DNA from: Caballeronia sordidicola | Lineage (GTDB): Bacteria > Pseudomonadota > Gammaproteobacteria > Burkholderiales > Burkholderiaceae | Reading direction: 5' to 3' | Length of the DNA stretch: 64,000 bases | Assembly (NCBI RefSeq): GCF_002220365.1 | Contig: NZ_MTHB01000023.1 | Span: 62,001-126,000 of the forward strand | Part shown: positions 26,026 through 36,698 of the stretch, piece by piece | How positions within the stretch are numbered: position 1 is the stretch's first letter | How the letters are laid out: every line of letters starts with the position of its first letter | Program-made: the position numbers and the translations under genes | Notes under the pieces: generated by a model | Seen by the model: the letters and a program-made list of their open reading frames with translations, nothing else | Told to the model about the DNA's origin: nothing | The model's database searches: none

Positions 26026-26922
26026 TCAACCAAACCGGCCGGTGATGTAGTCTTCCGTTTCCTTGCGGGACGGTTTGATGAAGATCTTTTCCGTATCGCC
26101 GAATTCAATCAATTCGCCCAGATACATATAAGCAGTGTAGTCCGAACAACGCGCCGCCTGCTGCATGTTGTGCGTAACGATCACCACCGTGTAATCATCC
26201 TTCAGTTCGGCAATCAATTCTTCAATGCGGCCCGTCGAAATAGGGTCGAGCGCGGAACACGGTTCGTCGAGTAACAGCACTTCCGGGCGAATGGCAATGC
26301 CGCGCGCAATGCACAGTCGCTGCTGTTGTCCGCCCGACAGGCCATAGCCGCTTTGCTGCAGCTTGTCCTTCACTTCGTTCCACAGCGCCGCTTTCGTCAG
26401 CGCCCATTCAACGCGGTCGTCCATTTCCGAGCGCGACAGTTGCTCGAACATCTTTACGCCGAACGCAATGTTGTCGTAGATCGACATGGGAAACGGCGTC
26501 GGCTTCTGGAACACCATGCCAACCCGCGCACGCAGCAGCGAGATATCGCGGCTGGTATCGAGCAGGTTGTTGCCGTCCATCAGGATCTCGCCTTCCGCGC
26601 GCTGCTCCGGATACAGCGCGTACATCTTGTTGAATGTACGCAGCAGCGTCGACTTCCCGCACCCCGACGGACCGATGAACGCCGTCACCTTATGTTCAGG
26701 AATCCGCAGGTTGATGTTCTTCAGCGCATGAAACTTGTTGTAGAAGAAGTTGAGGTTGTTCACCTCGATCTTCGGTTTCATCGATCCAACCGGCGGCGCG
26801 TGATGGGCCGGCTTGAAGCTGCCCGGCACAGCACCACGCTCAACCGGGCTTGTGCCTGCGTTATCACCGCTGGCGGCCGGATTAGCGTTCCGGGCGCTCA
26901 CATCGCTTGCGACTGTGTTCAT
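26026..26922 (-). CDS. pstB: Phosphate ABC transporter ATPase PstB
   Basis: The protein has 298 residues. The core resembles E. coli PstB (257) but is preceded by about 48 residues of low-complexity Ala/Pro/Gly sequence before [20 protein letters not shown]. Such N-tails occur in Burkholderia; an internal Met just before KPKIEV could be the true start. Walker A is GPSGCGKST, the signature [14 protein letters not shown], and Walker [16 protein letters not shown]. It powers high-affinity phosphate import with PstA, PstC and PstS. Confidence 0.95.
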   Translation of the reverse strand: MNTVASDVSARNANPAASGDNAGTSPVERGAVPGSFKPAHHAPPVGSMKPKIEVNNLNFFYNKFHALKNINLRIPEHKVTAFIGPSGCGKSTLLRTFNKMYALYPEQRAEGEILMDGNNLLDTSRDISLLRARVGMVFQKPTPFPMSIYDNIAFGVKMFEQLSRSEMDDRVEWALTKAALWNEVKDKLQQSGYGLSGGQQQRLCIARGIAIRPEVLLLDEPCSALDPISTGRIEELIAELKDDYTVVIVTHNMQQAARCSDYTAYMYLGELIEFGDTEKIFIKPSRKETEDYITGRFG

Positions 26923-26937
26923 GGAATGATTTCCGCC

Positions 26938-27834
26938 TTATTTTTTCGAGAAGATCGTGCGTGCCAGGATGTTCAGACCGAGCACGCCGAGCGTGATCAG
27001 GAACACGCCGGCCCACGCGAGCGCTTGCCATTGGGGGAACGGGCTCATCGCGAACTTGTAGATCGTGACGGGCAGGTTCGCCACCGGCTGATTCATGTCC
27101 CACGAGAAAAACTGGTTGGACAGCGCCGTGAAGAGCAGCGGCGCGGTTTCGCCAGTGATGCGTGCAACAGCCAGCAGGACGCCCGTCACGATGCCGCTGA
27201 CCGACGCCTTCAGCGTGATCGAACAAATCATCTTCCACTTCGGCGTGCCGAGTGCAAAGGCCGCTTCACGCAGCGCGTTCGGCACCAGTCGCAGCATGTT
27301 TTCCGTTGTACGGATCACGATGGGGATCTGCAGCAACGCCAGCGCGATCACGCCCGCCCAACCGCTGAAGCGCCCCATTTGCGCGACCACCAGCGCATAC
27401 ACGAACAAGCCGATCACGATCGACGGGGCGGACAACAGGATGTCGTTAATGAAACGCGTCAAGCTCGCAAGCCAGCGCTTGTCGCCATATTCGGCGAGAT
27501 ACACGCCCGCGAGAATCCCGAGCGGCGTGCCGACGAACGTGGCGAGGAGCACGAGCATCAAGCTGCCGACGATCGCATTCAGCAAACCACCGCCATCGGT
27601 ATTAGGCGGGGGCGTGTTCTGCGTGAACAGATCGATCGACAAACCGCCAATACCCAGCTTGACCGTGGTGAACAGAATCCACACGAGCCACAACAAACCG
27701 AATGCCATCGCAGCCAGCGACAACACCAGCGCGAGCACGTTCTTGCCGCGGCGACGCCGCTGCAACTTGATGCGCGTGGCTTCTTCCCGTTCCGGATTGC
27801 CGGAGCCGGGGAATTGAGTAGTGGTCCGGTTCAC
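26938..27834 (-). CDS. pstA: Phosphate ABC transporter permease PstA
   Basis: The protein has 298 residues with six helices. The N-terminus is basic ([12 protein letters not shown]). The EAA-type loop is [22 protein letters not shown]. It starts with GTG overlapping the pstC stop by four bases (GTGA), so translation is coupled; pstB follows after 15 bases. Confidence 0.95.
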   Translation of the reverse strand: MNRTTTQFPGSGNPEREEATRIKLQRRRRGKNVLALVLSLAAMAFGLLWLVWILFTTVKLGIGGLSIDLFTQNTPPPNTDGGGLLNAIVGSLMLVLLATFVGTPLGILAGVYLAEYGDKRWLASLTRFINDILLSAPSIVIGLFVYALVVAQMGRFSGWAGVIALALLQIPIVIRTTENMLRLVPNALREAAFALGTPKWKMICSITLKASVSGIVTGVLLAVARITGETAPLLFTALSNQFFSWDMNQPVANLPVTIYKFAMSPFPQWQALAWAGVFLITLGVLGLNILARTIFSKK

Positions 27835-28814
27835 TTGCCACCCTCCCCTTTTTCGAGGCGAAGCAGCATGAGTTTGGACAGCGAAAGCACGATGAACGTA
27901 ATCAGGAACAGGATCAAACCGAGCTCCATCAACGCCGACGTGTGCAGTCCCGGACTCGCTTCAGCGAATTCGTTGGCGAGCGCCGAGGTAATGCTGTTGC
28001 CTGGAGAAAACAGCGAGACGTTATCGAGCAGATTCGTATTGCCGATCACGAACGTCACGGCCATTGTTTCACCAAGCGCGCGGCCGAGGCCGAGCATCAC
28101 GCCGCCAATCACACCGGTTCGCGTAAAGGGCAGCACGATTTTCCACATCACTTCCCAAGTCGTGCAGCCAATGCCATACGCCGATTCCTTCAGCAAGACC
28201 GGCGTGACTTCAAACACGTCGCGCATCACCGCCGCAATATACGGAATGATCATGATCGCCAGGATCACACCGGCGCACAGAATGCCGATGCCGATGGGCG
28301 GCCCCTGGAAAAAGCGGCCGATAAACCAGACATTGCCGAGCAGCTTGCCCAGCGGTTTTTCGAAATAAGTCGCGAAAATGGGTGAGAACACCAGCAGACC
28401 CCACATGCCGTAGACAATCGACGGGATGGCCGCGAGCAGTTCAATTGCCACGCCGAGCGGCCGGCGCAGCCATGCGGGCGCGAGCTCGGTCAGGAACAGC
28501 GCGATGCCGAAGCTCACCGGCACGGCGATGATCAGCGCAATGATGGACGTGGCAATGGTGCCGTAGATGGGCACGAGCGCGCCAAAGCTATCGGTCTGTG
28601 GATCCCAGTCGGAACGCCAGAGAAAACTGAGGCCAAATTTTTGCAGCGTAGGCAGCGAGGCCACCACCAGCGACACGATAATGCCGCCCAGCAGCAGCAG
28701 CGTGATGACGGCGGAAAGCCGCGTCAACCCACCGAAAACGATATCACCGAGTCGTCCCGGAGCGCGTTGAGCGCGGCTGGCGGGTGGAGTCGATGAGAAG
28801 TTGATGTCCGACAT
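27831..28814 (-). CDS. pstC: Phosphate ABC transporter permease PstC
   Basis: The protein has 327 residues from ATG 28812-28814, with GAAGG nearby; the longer frame to 28955 would run into pstS. Six helices: [39 protein letters not shown] and others. The cytoplasmic EAA loop is [23 protein letters not shown]. It forms the membrane channel with PstA. It is separated from pstS by a 92-base gap holding a very stable hairpin. Confidence 0.95.
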   Translation of the reverse strand: MSDINFSSTPPASRAQRAPGRLGDIVFGGLTRLSAVITLLLLGGIIVSLVVASLPTLQKFGLSFLWRSDWDPQTDSFGALVPIYGTIATSIIALIIAVPVSFGIALFLTELAPAWLRRPLGVAIELLAAIPSIVYGMWGLLVFSPIFATYFEKPLGKLLGNVWFIGRFFQGPPIGIGILCAGVILAIMIIPYIAAVMRDVFEVTPVLLKESAYGIGCTTWEVMWKIVLPFTRTGVIGGVMLGLGRALGETMAVTFVIGNTNLLDNVSLFSPGNSITSALANEFAEASPGLHTSALMELGLILFLITFIVLSLSKLMLLRLEKGEGGK

Positions 28815-28830
28815 GGGAACCTTCGGAAGG

Positions 28831-28854
28831 GCCGCGCGGCGGATGCCGCGCGGC
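28831..28854 (-). promoter_or_regulatory. GC-rich hairpin between pstS and pstC
   Basis: GCCGCGCGGC-GGAT-GCCGCGCGGC (28831-28840, 28845-28854). The 10-mer is self-palindromic, so the pair is both direct and inverted. No T tract, so it is likely an mRNA-stabilising or partial-attenuation element. Confidence 0.7.
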
Positions 28855-28906
28855 AATACGGACAAAAAAGCCAGATGCTTGTTGCTTACCGCTAAGAAAA
28901 AGCAGC

Positions 28907-29938
28907 TTACTGCGCGACAGCCTTGCCCGATGCGTCCTTCACCTTCGATTTCCACTGCGTTTCGATTTCGGCGATCACCGAATCAGGCAACGAAATGTAG
29001 TCGAGGTCATTCGCTGCTTGCGTGCCGTTCTTGAACGCCCAACCGAAGAACTTCAGCGTTTCCGCGCCTTGCGCTTCCTTGTCCTGCGTCGTGTGCAGCA
29101 GCACGAAGGTTGCGCCCACGATCGGCCATGCGTCCTTGCCCGGCTCGTTCGTCAGGATCTGATAGAACGACTTCGACCAGTCCGCGCCCGCTGCCGCTGC
29201 CTTGAACGTTTCCGTCTTCGGCTCGACCACCGCGCCCGACGCGTTCTTCAGGTCGACGTACGTCATCTTGTTTTGCTTAGCGTACGCCCATTCCACGTAA
29301 CCAATAGCACCCGGCAGACGCTGGACGAACGCGGCGACGCCGTCGTTGCCCTTGCCGCCCGTGCCCGTCGGCCAGTTGACCGTCGAACCTTCACCCACCT
29401 TGGCTTTCCACTCAGCGTTCACCTTGGACAGATAGTTCGTCCAGATGAAGCTCGTGCCCGAACCGTCGGCGCGGCGTACGACAGCAATGTCGTCATCCGG
29501 CAGCTTCAGCTTCGGATTCAGCGCGACGATAGCCGGGTCGTTCCACTTCTTGATCTTGCCGAGGTAGATGTCGCCGAGAACTTCACCCGACAGCGTCATC
29601 TCACCCGCTTTGATACCCGGCACGTTGATCGCCGGAACTACGCCGCCAACCACTGTCGGAAACTGGAAAAGCCCCTGCTTGGCCAGCTCGTCGTCCTTAA
29701 GCGGTGCGTCCGAGCCAGCAAAATCCACCGTCTTCGCGATGATTTGCTTGATGCCGCCCGAGGAACCGATTCCTTGATAGTTAACCTTGCCGCCGCCTGA
29801 CTTCTGATACGTATCGGCCCATTTCGTGTAAATCGGTGCAGCGAAGGTACTGCCCGCGCCGGTGATGTCCGCAGCTTGCGCCGACATCGCGAACATTGCG
29901 CCGACGATGCCTGCGAGCGCGGTGTGCATCAATTTCAT
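28907..29938 (-). CDS. pstS: Periplasmic phosphate-binding protein PstS
   Basis: The protein has 343 residues. The signal peptide [21 protein letters not shown] is cut before [13 protein letters not shown], the conserved mature start. Phosphate contacts come from [21 protein letters not shown] and RADGSGTSF. Length and all binding loops match E. coli PstS (346). It heads the pst-pho series and has its own Pho box and -10 upstream. Confidence 0.97.
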   Translation of the reverse strand: MKLMHTALAGIVGAMFAMSAQAADITGAGSTFAAPIYTKWADTYQKSGGGKVNYQGIGSSGGIKQIIAKTVDFAGSDAPLKDDELAKQGLFQFPTVVGGVVPAINVPGIKAGEMTLSGEVLGDIYLGKIKKWNDPAIVALNPKLKLPDDDIAVVRRADGSGTSFIWTNYLSKVNAEWKAKVGEGSTVNWPTGTGGKGNDGVAAFVQRLPGAIGYVEWAYAKQNKMTYVDLKNASGAVVEPKTETFKAAAAGADWSKSFYQILTNEPGKDAWPIVGATFVLLHTTQDKEAQGAETLKFFGWAFKNGTQAANDLDYISLPDSVIAEIETQWKSKVKDASGKAVAQ

Positions 29939-29978
29939 GTGATCTCCAGGGTTGTGAGCAAGTGGCTCGACACCGCGA

Positions 29979-30012
29979 AGGATAGGGTTTCAATGTGACA
30001 GTCCGATGACTA
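29979..30012 (-). promoter_or_regulatory. Pho box and -10 of the pstS promoter
   Basis: On the minus strand TAGTCAT-CGGA-CTGTCAC (30012-29995) matches the PhoB box in 13 of 18 positions. It is followed after exactly 10 bases by TATCCT (29984-29979), a -10. This sits 41 bases upstream of the pstS ATG. Confidence 0.85.
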
Positions 30013-30248
30013 ATGATGAAGCCAGCGTGACAACAGGCTTACGATCGCGAAAGTTCATGGTGTGATGATTTGAATGCGGAGGCTTGATGGGACTGCGGTT
30101 GAGGCTATTCAGCTGGTTTTCTTTCAAATATTTTCCTGACCGGACATGCCGTGTGATGTCGCGGCCTTGGGTCGTGTGATTCCTTGGATTGGTCGTTTCC
30201 TTTTGATCCAATTCCGAGACCTGAATTCGCGGCGGAGGTCGACATGCA

Positions 30249-30278
30249 AAAACGCCACGGCGCAAACCGTGGCGTTTT
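30249..30278 (-). terminator. Terminator between glmM and pstS
   Basis: AAAACGCCACGG/CCGTGGCGTTTT (30249-30260 with 30267-30278) with a 6-nt loop, 22 bases past the glmM stop, T run on both strands. The rest of 29939-30300 holds only the pstS promoter. Confidence 0.88.
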
Positions 30279-30300
30279 GTATGCAGGTCCTTCTCTACGA

Positions 30301-31659
30301 TCAGGTTGTTGCGTCCTTCACCACCCTCGCAATACTTTCGGCGTGTGCGAGCGCATCCGCCTCTGACGCAGCCTCCACCATCACGCGCAGCACCGGCTCC
30401 GTTCCCGACGCGCGGATAAGCACCCGGCCATGGGATTCCAGCGCGCGCTCGGCGCCTGCGATTGCCTGCTTGATGGCGTCGCTGCTCTTCCAGTCGGCAT
30501 CCGGGCTCATGCGCACATTGATCAGCTTCTGCGGGAACAGCGTCACACCGTCGAGCAGGTCGGCAAGCGGCTTGCCGCCGCGTTTTATTGCCGCAAGCAC
30601 GAGCAGCGCCGAAACAATGCCGTCGCCCGTGGAGTGCCGGTCAAGCGACAGGATATGCCCGGACCCTTCCGCGCCCAGCATCCAGTTGTTCTCACGCAGC
30701 TTCTCCAGCACGTAGCGGTCGCCCACGGCCGCGCGCACGAACTGCACGCCCGCCTGCTTCAACGCAACCTCTACCGCCATGTTCGTCATCAGCGTACCGA
30801 CCGCGCCGTCCACATGCCCGTCCGTCGCAATGCGGTCCTTCACCAGCACGTACAACAATTCGTCGCCGTTGTAGAGCCGTCCCGAAGCATCGACGACCTG
30901 CAGGCGATCCGCATCGCCGTCGAGCGCAATGCCGATATCCGCACGATGCTCTTTCACCGCGCGCACCAACGCGTCGGGCGCAGTGGCTCCCACGCCGTCG
31001 TTGATATTGAAGCCGTTCGGTGACACGCCGATCGTCACCACTTCCGCGCCAAGCTCGTGGAAAACCTGCGGCGCGACGTCGTACGCAGCGCCGTGAGCGC
31101 AGTCGACCACCAGCTTGAGACCGTGCAAATCGAAGCTGGCCGGGAACGTACTCTTGCAGAATTCGATGTAGCGGCCGCGTGCGTCGTCTAGCCGGCGGGC
31201 CTTGCCCAACAGCTCGGACGGCGCGCACGACATGGGTTCCTCGAGTTGCGCTTCAATCTTCAACTCGACTTCGTCCGGGAGCTTGTTGCCGTCAGCGGAG
31301 AAAAACTTGATGCCGTTGTCGTAGTACGGGTTATGCGATGCGCTGATCACCACGCCCGCCGCCAGGCGCAGAGCACGCGTCAGGTAGGCGACGCCCGGCG
31401 TCGGCATCGGGCCGGCCAGCATGACGTCAACACCCGCTGCCGAAAAACCCGACTCCAGTGCCGCTTCCAGCATGTACCCCGACACCCGGGTGTCCTTGCC
31501 GATCAGCACGGTCGGGCGGCTGCCGCGCTGCGCCCATCGATCCGCTCCCGCCAGTACTTTCCCGGCTGCATAGCCCAGCCGCAACACGAAATCAGGCGTG
31601 ATCGGAGCCTCGCCGACCTTGCCGCGAATACCATCTGTTCCAAAATATCGACGTGCCAT
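30301..31659 (-). CDS. glmM: Phosphoglucosamine mutase
   Basis: The protein has 452 residues from ATG 31657-31659 ([13 protein letters not shown]). It converts glucosamine-6-P to glucosamine-1-P for peptidoglycan and LPS. The active-site phosphoserine is in [15 protein letters not shown] (about residue 103). The metal loop is DGDADRLQ, the sugar-binding loop GAEGSGHI, and the phosphate loop [12 protein letters not shown]. It closes the rlmE-ftsH-folP-glmM series, a classic proteobacterial order. Confidence 0.96.
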   Translation of the reverse strand: MARRYFGTDGIRGKVGEAPITPDFVLRLGYAAGKVLAGADRWAQRGSRPTVLIGKDTRVSGYMLEAALESGFSAAGVDVMLAGPMPTPGVAYLTRALRLAAGVVISASHNPYYDNGIKFFSADGNKLPDEVELKIEAQLEEPMSCAPSELLGKARRLDDARGRYIEFCKSTFPASFDLHGLKLVVDCAHGAAYDVAPQVFHELGAEVVTIGVSPNGFNINDGVGATAPDALVRAVKEHRADIGIALDGDADRLQVVDASGRLYNGDELLYVLVKDRIATDGHVDGAVGTLMTNMAVEVALKQAGVQFVRAAVGDRYVLEKLRENNWMLGAEGSGHILSLDRHSTGDGIVSALLVLAAIKRGGKPLADLLDGVTLFPQKLINVRMSPDADWKSSDAIKQAIAGAERALESHGRVLIRASGTEPVLRVMVEAASEADALAHAESIARVVKDATT

Positions 31660-31752
31660 TGTTTCGTTCTTATCCTTGCGCAAAATTAAGCGCGAACGGT
31701 GAAATCCAAACCTCTCAAGGCAATCGCAATGCCTATGCTTTCGAAGCGCCGC

Positions 31753-32667
31753 TCATTGAGTTGTGTTGTGTCTTGCATTACGCTTAACGGCAGCGCGCAC
31801 GGCTTGCCACACCTTCAATGCATCGGCAGTTGCCGCGACGTCGTGCACCCGCACAATTGCCGCGCCTCGCTCGGCCGCGCACACCGCCGCCGCCACGCTC
31901 GCTGCCACGCGCTCGACCGGTTGCATTCGCCCGGTCACCGCGCCAAGCATCGACTTGCGCGACATTCCAGCCAGTAACGGGACGCGCGAATTCTCGGGCC
32001 GTGTCTCGGCGAAATGCGCCAGCAAAGCGTAATTATGATCGATCACGGACTTGCCGAACCCAAATCCGGGATCGAGGCAGATCCGCTCCGCGCCGATTCC
32101 CTCCGCCATCAGCGCACGCAGCCGTTCCTCGAAAAATTCCCGCACCTCTGCCACGACATCGCGGTACACAGGCTCATGCATCTGCATGGTCTGCGGCTCG
32201 CCAAGCATATGCATGACACAGACCCCGCACGTGCTGTCCTTGACCGCATCGAGCGCGCCTTCACGACGCAAGCCCCAGATGTCGTTGACCATATCCGCGC
32301 CGGCGTTCAGCGCAGCGCGCATGACGGCGGGTTTGTAGGTGTCGATGGAAAGCGGCACACCCGCCGATCGCAACGCTTCGATAACCGGGATGACGCGCTC
32401 GAGCTCTTCGTCCAGCGGAACGGGCGGCGCGCCCGGGCGGGTCGACTCACCGCCAATATCGATCATGTCGGCGCCGTCGCGAATCATCTCGGCGGCCTGT
32501 GCGAGCGCCGCGTCGCGCGCGACGAAACGGCCGCCATCTGAAAACGAATCCGGCGTGACATTGAGAATGCCCATGATCAGCGGACGCTCGAAGGTCAGCG
32601 TAAACCGGCCGCATTGAAGCGGCTGAGCAACAATGTGAAAGTTGTCCGGCAAAGGTGAAGACAGCAT
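31753..32667 (-). CDS. folP: Dihydropteroate synthase
   Basis: The protein has 304 residues from ATG 32665-32667; the open frame to 32949 overlaps the ftsH end and is not needed. TIM barrel joining p-aminobenzoate to the pterin pyrophosphate in folate synthesis. Motifs: IMGILNVTPDSFSDGG (loop 1), DIGGESTRPGA (loop 2), DPGFGFGKS, and LLAGMSRKSMLG (sulfonamide/pABA pocket). It starts about 205 bases after ftsH on the same strand, with a hairpin between. Confidence 0.95.
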   Translation of the reverse strand: MLSSPLPDNFHIVAQPLQCGRFTLTFERPLIMGILNVTPDSFSDGGRFVARDAALAQAAEMIRDGADMIDIGGESTRPGAPPVPLDEELERVIPVIEALRSAGVPLSIDTYKPAVMRAALNAGADMVNDIWGLRREGALDAVKDSTCGVCVMHMLGEPQTMQMHEPVYRDVVAEVREFFEERLRALMAEGIGAERICLDPGFGFGKSVIDHNYALLAHFAETRPENSRVPLLAGMSRKSMLGAVTGRMQPVERVAASVAAAVCAAERGAAIVRVHDVAATADALKVWQAVRAAVKRNARHNTTQ

Positions 32668-32822
32668 AGTGGTCGAGCGATGCGATGAAGAAGCTACGTT
32701 TTTAGACCGTTGGGCGCCGATCGGACCGCCATTCGAAGTGCATGCGGCGGAGCTCAAGCAATGGCCAGCCAAGCCAATGAACCTGCTCCGCGTGGCCTCA
32801 AAAAGCGAGCCCCAACGGAAAA

Positions 32823-32848
32823 GGGCTGGTGTGAAAACACACCAGCCC
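32823..32848 (-). terminator. Hairpin after ftsH
   Basis: GGGCTGGTGTG/CACACCAGCCC (32823-32833 with 32838-32848), a 4-nt loop and four T on the minus strand, 24 bases past the ftsH stop. Possibly a partial terminator before folP. Confidence 0.75.
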
Positions 32849-32872
32849 CTTCTGATTTGCCTCAGGATCGCG

Positions 32873-34768
32873 TCAGGCTGAAGCAGGAGCCGTGGCGTTA
32901 CCCGGTTTGACTTCCGCGCCGGTGTTTCCACCACCGGACGACGGATCACCCGACGGCGGCGGCAGATTCTTCGGCGGACGCGGCGGACGACCGCCCATGA
33001 TGTCGCTGATCTGCTCTGCGTCGATGGTTTCCCATTCCAGCAGTGCCTTCGTCATGGCTTCGACCTTGTCGCGGTTGTCTTCCAGCAGCTTGCGGGCGAG
33101 GCCATACTGATCGTCAAGAATCCGGCGAATTTCAGCATCAACCTTTTGCTGCGTGGCTTCGGATACCGTCTTTGACGCCATCTTGCCGAACACGCCGTCC
33201 TGCTCGGTATCAACATATACCATCGTGCCGAGCACATCCGACATACCGTAACGCGTCACCATGTCACGAGCCATCTTGGTCGCGCGCTCGAAGTCGTTCG
33301 AAGCACCCGTAGACATGGAGTTCAGGAACACTTCCTCTGCTGCACGGCCGCCGAACAGGATGGCGATTTCCTCGAGCATCTTGTCGCGATACAAGTTCAC
33401 GCGATCATGCTCCGGCAACTGCCACGTAATGCCCAGCGCCCAGCCACGCGGCATGATGGAAACCTTGTGAACCGGATCTGCGTGAGGCAGCAACTTGGCC
33501 ACCACCGCGTGACCCGACTCGTGATAAGCCGTGTTGCGACGCTCTTCTTCACGCATCACAGCAGACTTGCGTTCCGGACCCATGAAAATCTTGTCCTTCG
33601 CGTCTTCGAAGTCCGCCATTTCGACGATCCGCTTGCCGCGACGCGCTGCGAACAGCGCAGCTTCGTTCACAAGGTTCGCCAGATCGGCGCCCGAAAAGCC
33701 CGGCGTACCGCGTGCGATCACCGATGCATCGACGTCGTTCGAAATAGGCACCTTGCGCAGGTGGACCTTCATGATGTGTTCGCGACCGCGGATATCCGGC
33801 AGGCCGACATACACTTGGCGGTCGAAACGACCCGGACGCAGCAGCGCTTTGTCCAGCACGTCGGAACGGTTGGTTGCAGCGATCACGATCACGCCGGAAT
33901 TCGCCTCGAAGCCGTCCATTTCCACGAGCATCTGGTTCAAGGTCTGTTCGCGCTCGTCGTTACCGCCGCCCATGCCGGCGCCGCGATGACGGCCCACAGC
34001 ATCGATTTCGTCGATAAACACGATACACGGTGCGTGCTTCTTGGCTTGCTCGAACATGTCGCGCACCCGAGCTGCACCCACACCGACGAACATTTCAACG
34101 AAGTCCGAACCCGAGATGCTGAAGAACGGCACTTTCGCTTCGCCGGCAATGGCGCGCGCCAGCAACGTCTTACCCGTACCCGGAGGCCCAACCAGCAACA
34201 CGCCGCGAGGAATACGTCCACCCAGCTTCTGGAATTTCTGCGGATCGCGCAGGAAGTCGACTAACTCGGAGACCTCCTCCTTCGCTTCGTCACAGCCTGC
34301 GACATCGGTAAAATTGATCGCGTTATTGTTCTCGTCGATCAGCCGCGCTCGCGACTTGCCAAACGAAAACGCTCCGCCTTTCCCGCCGCCCTGCATTTGC
34401 CGCATCATGAAGAACCAGAAACCGATGATCAGAATCGTCGGTCCGAGGTAATACAGCGCGGAAACAAGCGCATTCGGTTCGTCGTCGGCCTTGCCGCTAA
34501 CCTGGACGCCGTACTTCATCAAGTCGCCGACCATCCAGATATCGCCAGGCGACACGATTTGATATTTCTGGCCGTCTGCGGGAGTAACGGTGAGATTACG
34601 GCCCTGAACGGTAACTGTCTTGACCTTACCGGTCTTCGCGTCGTCCATGAATTGCGAATACGAAACACCTTCCTGGACGCGGGGCTTGTCGAACTGCTTG
34701 AACACCGTGAACAGCACCAGTGCGATAACCAGCCACACCGCTGCCTTAGAGAACATATTGTTGTTCAA
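32873..34768 (-). CDS. ftsH: ATP-dependent zinc metalloprotease FtsH
   Basis: The protein has 631 residues. The start is TTG 34766-34768, because AAGGAG lies seven bases upstream; the internal Met at residue 5 is much further from it. Two membrane helices ([31 protein letters not shown]) flank a periplasmic domain. The AAA domain has [21 protein letters not shown] and the second region of homology with RPGRFDRQV. The zinc site is [11 protein letters not shown] (HExxH). It degrades membrane proteins and short-lived regulators such as sigma-32 and LpxC in E. coli. The Gly/Pro-rich C-tail ([14 protein letters not shown]) is typical of Burkholderia. Confidence 0.97.
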   Translation of the reverse strand: MNNNMFSKAAVWLVIALVLFTVFKQFDKPRVQEGVSYSQFMDDAKTGKVKTVTVQGRNLTVTPADGQKYQIVSPGDIWMVGDLMKYGVQVSGKADDEPNALVSALYYLGPTILIIGFWFFMMRQMQGGGKGGAFSFGKSRARLIDENNNAINFTDVAGCDEAKEEVSELVDFLRDPQKFQKLGGRIPRGVLLVGPPGTGKTLLARAIAGEAKVPFFSISGSDFVEMFVGVGAARVRDMFEQAKKHAPCIVFIDEIDAVGRHRGAGMGGGNDEREQTLNQMLVEMDGFEANSGVIVIAATNRSDVLDKALLRPGRFDRQVYVGLPDIRGREHIMKVHLRKVPISNDVDASVIARGTPGFSGADLANLVNEAALFAARRGKRIVEMADFEDAKDKIFMGPERKSAVMREEERRNTAYHESGHAVVAKLLPHADPVHKVSIMPRGWALGITWQLPEHDRVNLYRDKMLEEIAILFGGRAAEEVFLNSMSTGASNDFERATKMARDMVTRYGMSDVLGTMVYVDTEQDGVFGKMASKTVSEATQQKVDAEIRRILDDQYGLARKLLEDNRDKVEAMTKALLEWETIDAEQISDIMGGRPPRPPKNLPPPSGDPSSGGGNTGAEVKPGNATAPASA

Positions 34769-34965
34769 AGCACCACTCCTTCACTCATAGACGGGCGCCT
34801 ACATTCGCCTTGCGGCACCACCAAAGCATTCTAATCCAGACCGCAAACCCCTGCTATAGCCTTTAACTAGCACGAGGATAGCGGTCAGGACCCGATTGTT
34901 TGGACATTTCCGGTAAAACGCTTGCCAAGACAAACGGTCCCTGACGGCGATTCCACCCGCAACTC

Positions 34966-35628
34966 TCAATCCCGACGCTTGAGTTGCCTGCCCAAAATAA
35001 ACGTTTCGGACGATTTATCGCGCGACGCCTTCGGCTTGCGCGGCGCGACGATTTTGAATTGATGCTTGAACTTCTCCACTATTTGACTATAGCCGCTGCC
35101 ATGAAAACATTTGACCAATAAGGCGCCTTCCGGCTTCAAATGATTCTGCGAGAAGTCCAGCGCCAGATCGCACAGATGTTCCATTCGCGCTGCATCTGCG
35201 CTCGCGACCCCTGAGAGGTTGGGGGCCATGTCGGAAATTACAAGATCAACTTGATGGTCTCCGACAATTTCCTTCAATTGGTCCAGTACCGAGTCTTCGC
35301 GGAAGTCGCCCTGGATGAAGATCACGTCGGCAATCGGCTCCATGGGCAGCAGGTCAAGCGCGATGATCTTGCCATCAATCCCGCCTTCGCGCGTTTCACC
35401 GCGCTTGGACCCTTTGGCCAATTGGTTGCGCGCGTACTGGCTCCAGCTCCCGGGGGTCGAGCCCAGGTCGACAATGATCTGGCCCGGTTTGATCAACTTA
35501 TCCTGCTCGTCGATCTCCTTCAGCTTGTACGCGGCGCGCGCCCGATAGCCCTCGCGCTGCGCGAGCTTCACGTACGGGTCGTTGATGTGGTCGTGCAGCC
35601 ACGAGTAATTGAAGCGGTTTTTTGCCAT
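34966..35628 (-). CDS. rlmE: 23S rRNA 2'-O-ribose U2552 methyltransferase
   Basis: The protein has 220 residues, FtsJ/RrmJ family. SAM motif [14 protein letters not shown] and the K-D-K-E tetrad: lysine in AAYKLKEID, aspartate in [13 protein letters not shown], lysine in [10 protein letters not shown] and a later glutamate. It methylates the 50S A-loop. It is 197 bases upstream of ftsH on the same strand, the order also found in E. coli. Confidence 0.95.
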   Translation of the reverse strand: MAKNRFNYSWLHDHINDPYVKLAQREGYRARAAYKLKEIDEQDKLIKPGQIIVDLGSTPGSWSQYARNQLAKGSKRGETREGGIDGKIIALDLLPMEPIADVIFIQGDFREDSVLDQLKEIVGDHQVDLVISDMAPNLSGVASADAARMEHLCDLALDFSQNHLKPEGALLVKCFHGSGYSQIVEKFKHQFKIVAPRKPKASRDKSSETFILGRQLKRRD

Positions 35629-36071
35629 TAAGAATGAACTCTTGCTGCGTGAAACTGTGCTTTTAGCGGATAATACGCGTCTAATTCGGGGTGCTGCTCA
35701 TTTGCTGGGCAACTTATTTGCCAGCTCATTTGCCAGCTCATTTGCCGGCTTACGAAGCAGCCTTCGTCGATGTGGACAGCCGAAGTGGCTAGCCGATACC
35801 GGCGCCGTTGCGCCCTGTGCTTGCCAGCGACGTTTGCCGGAGGCCCGAGGCTGATAACGTGCTTCGGGCTTATCTGGCAAGGGGCGGCGTCCGAGCTACG
35901 GCGATTAAAGATTCGTTAAAATCAAGTCCGTTACTTGCCGCACCGCCTCGCGTCGTCCGTCATTTTCTTGAGCAAGGCGTCCCGCCCTGCCCGTCTTTGT
36001 TTTGCAATCGCGACCGTTTAGCCGCTTTTACGCTACGGCGCCCCTCATTTTAGTCGAGTCCGTTACTTCTC
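35629..36071. other. Divergent region between rlmE and yhbY
   Basis: Contains the 12-bp triple repeat and, nearer yhbY, A/T-rich promoter-like sequence around 35905-35925. No gene seen; a 60-codon minus-strand frame here is a by-product of the repeat. Confidence 0.5.
35716..35751. repeat. 12-bp tandem repeat, three copies
   Basis: ATTTGCCAGCTC (35716), ATTTGCCAGCTC (35728) and ATTTGCCGGCTT (35740), 88 bases upstream of the rlmE start. Confidence 0.88.
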
Positions 36072-36626
36072 ATGCCAGCTCTCAAACTTTCTCCCGCCCA
36101 ACGCGCCGACCTGCGCTCCCAGGCCCACGCGCTCAAGCCCGTCGTACTCGTTGGCGGCGAAGGGCTGACCGAGGCCGTGCTGACCGAGATCGAGGTGCAC
36201 CTTGCTGCACATCAGCTCATCAAGATCCGCGTGTTCGGTGACGACCGCGAAGCCCGCGTCGCAGCCTACGCGGAAATCTGCGACCGGCTGAACGCCGCGC
36301 CGATCCAGCAAATCGGCAAGTTGCTTGTCGTGTGGCGGCCGGACAGCGACCAAGCGGCCAAGCCTTCGCGCGCTGCCGGTGTCCGTGGCGCCAATCGCAT
36401 AGCGCCTCCGAGCGCCGGAGAAGCCGCTGCCGAAACGTCGTCGAAGGGACGTGCGCCGCGCGTGGTCAAGGTCGTCAAGATCACGCGTGACGCACCTGTG
36501 GTCCGCAAGCCGAAGAAGCAAAAGCTGTTGGTTCGCGGCAACGAACGTGTGACGGCTGGCGGCAACGTCAAACGCGCAAAGAAGCGTCTGCCCAGCGCCA
36601 AGCGTCACCATCAATCGTCGAAATAA
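36072..36626 (+). CDS. yhbY: YhbY-family ribosome-assembly RNA-binding protein
   Basis: The protein has 184 residues. The first 97 are a CRM (CRS1-YhbY) domain: LSPAQRADLRSQAHALKPVV, GGEGLTEAVLTEIEVHLAAH, HQLIKIRVFGDDRE, and LLVVWRPD. E. coli YhbY is just this domain (97 residues) and associates with pre-50S particles. Here a basic tail of about 85 residues follows, with KGRAPRVVKVVKITRD, KPKKQKLL and a Lys/Arg/His-rich end, likely extra RNA contacts. It is divergent from rlmE, a shared neighbour in E. coli. A strong terminator follows. Confidence 0.9.
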   Translation: MPALKLSPAQRADLRSQAHALKPVVLVGGEGLTEAVLTEIEVHLAAHQLIKIRVFGDDREARVAAYAEICDRLNAAPIQQIGKLLVVWRPDSDQAAKPSRAAGVRGANRIAPPSAGEAAAETSSKGRAPRVVKVVKITRDAPVVRKPKKQKLLVRGNERVTAGGNVKRAKKRLPSAKRHHQSSK

Positions 36627-36654
36627 GCTTTTCCGCGCTCACCTGGAAAAGCAG

Positions 36655-36698
36655 AAAGCCGGCCCTGCCCGATACGCTCGGGCAGGGCCGGCTTTTTT
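36655..36698 (+). terminator. Strong bidirectional terminator
   Basis: A 15-bp stem GCCGGCCCTGCCCGA/TCGGGCAGGGCCGGC (36658-36672 with 36678-36692), then six T. Serves yhbY and, on the other strand, the membrane protein gene whose stop (36697) lies within the T tract. Confidence 0.95.

Noticed and set aside
26326-28368. 680-codon plus-strand frame across pstB-pstA-pstC
   Set aside because: Crosses three well-supported genes on the other strand and shows only mirror-frame composition.
35698-35880. 60-codon minus-strand frame with ANEL repeats
   Set aside because: The peptide repeat is only the translation of the 12-bp DNA repeat; no ribosome site and no family.
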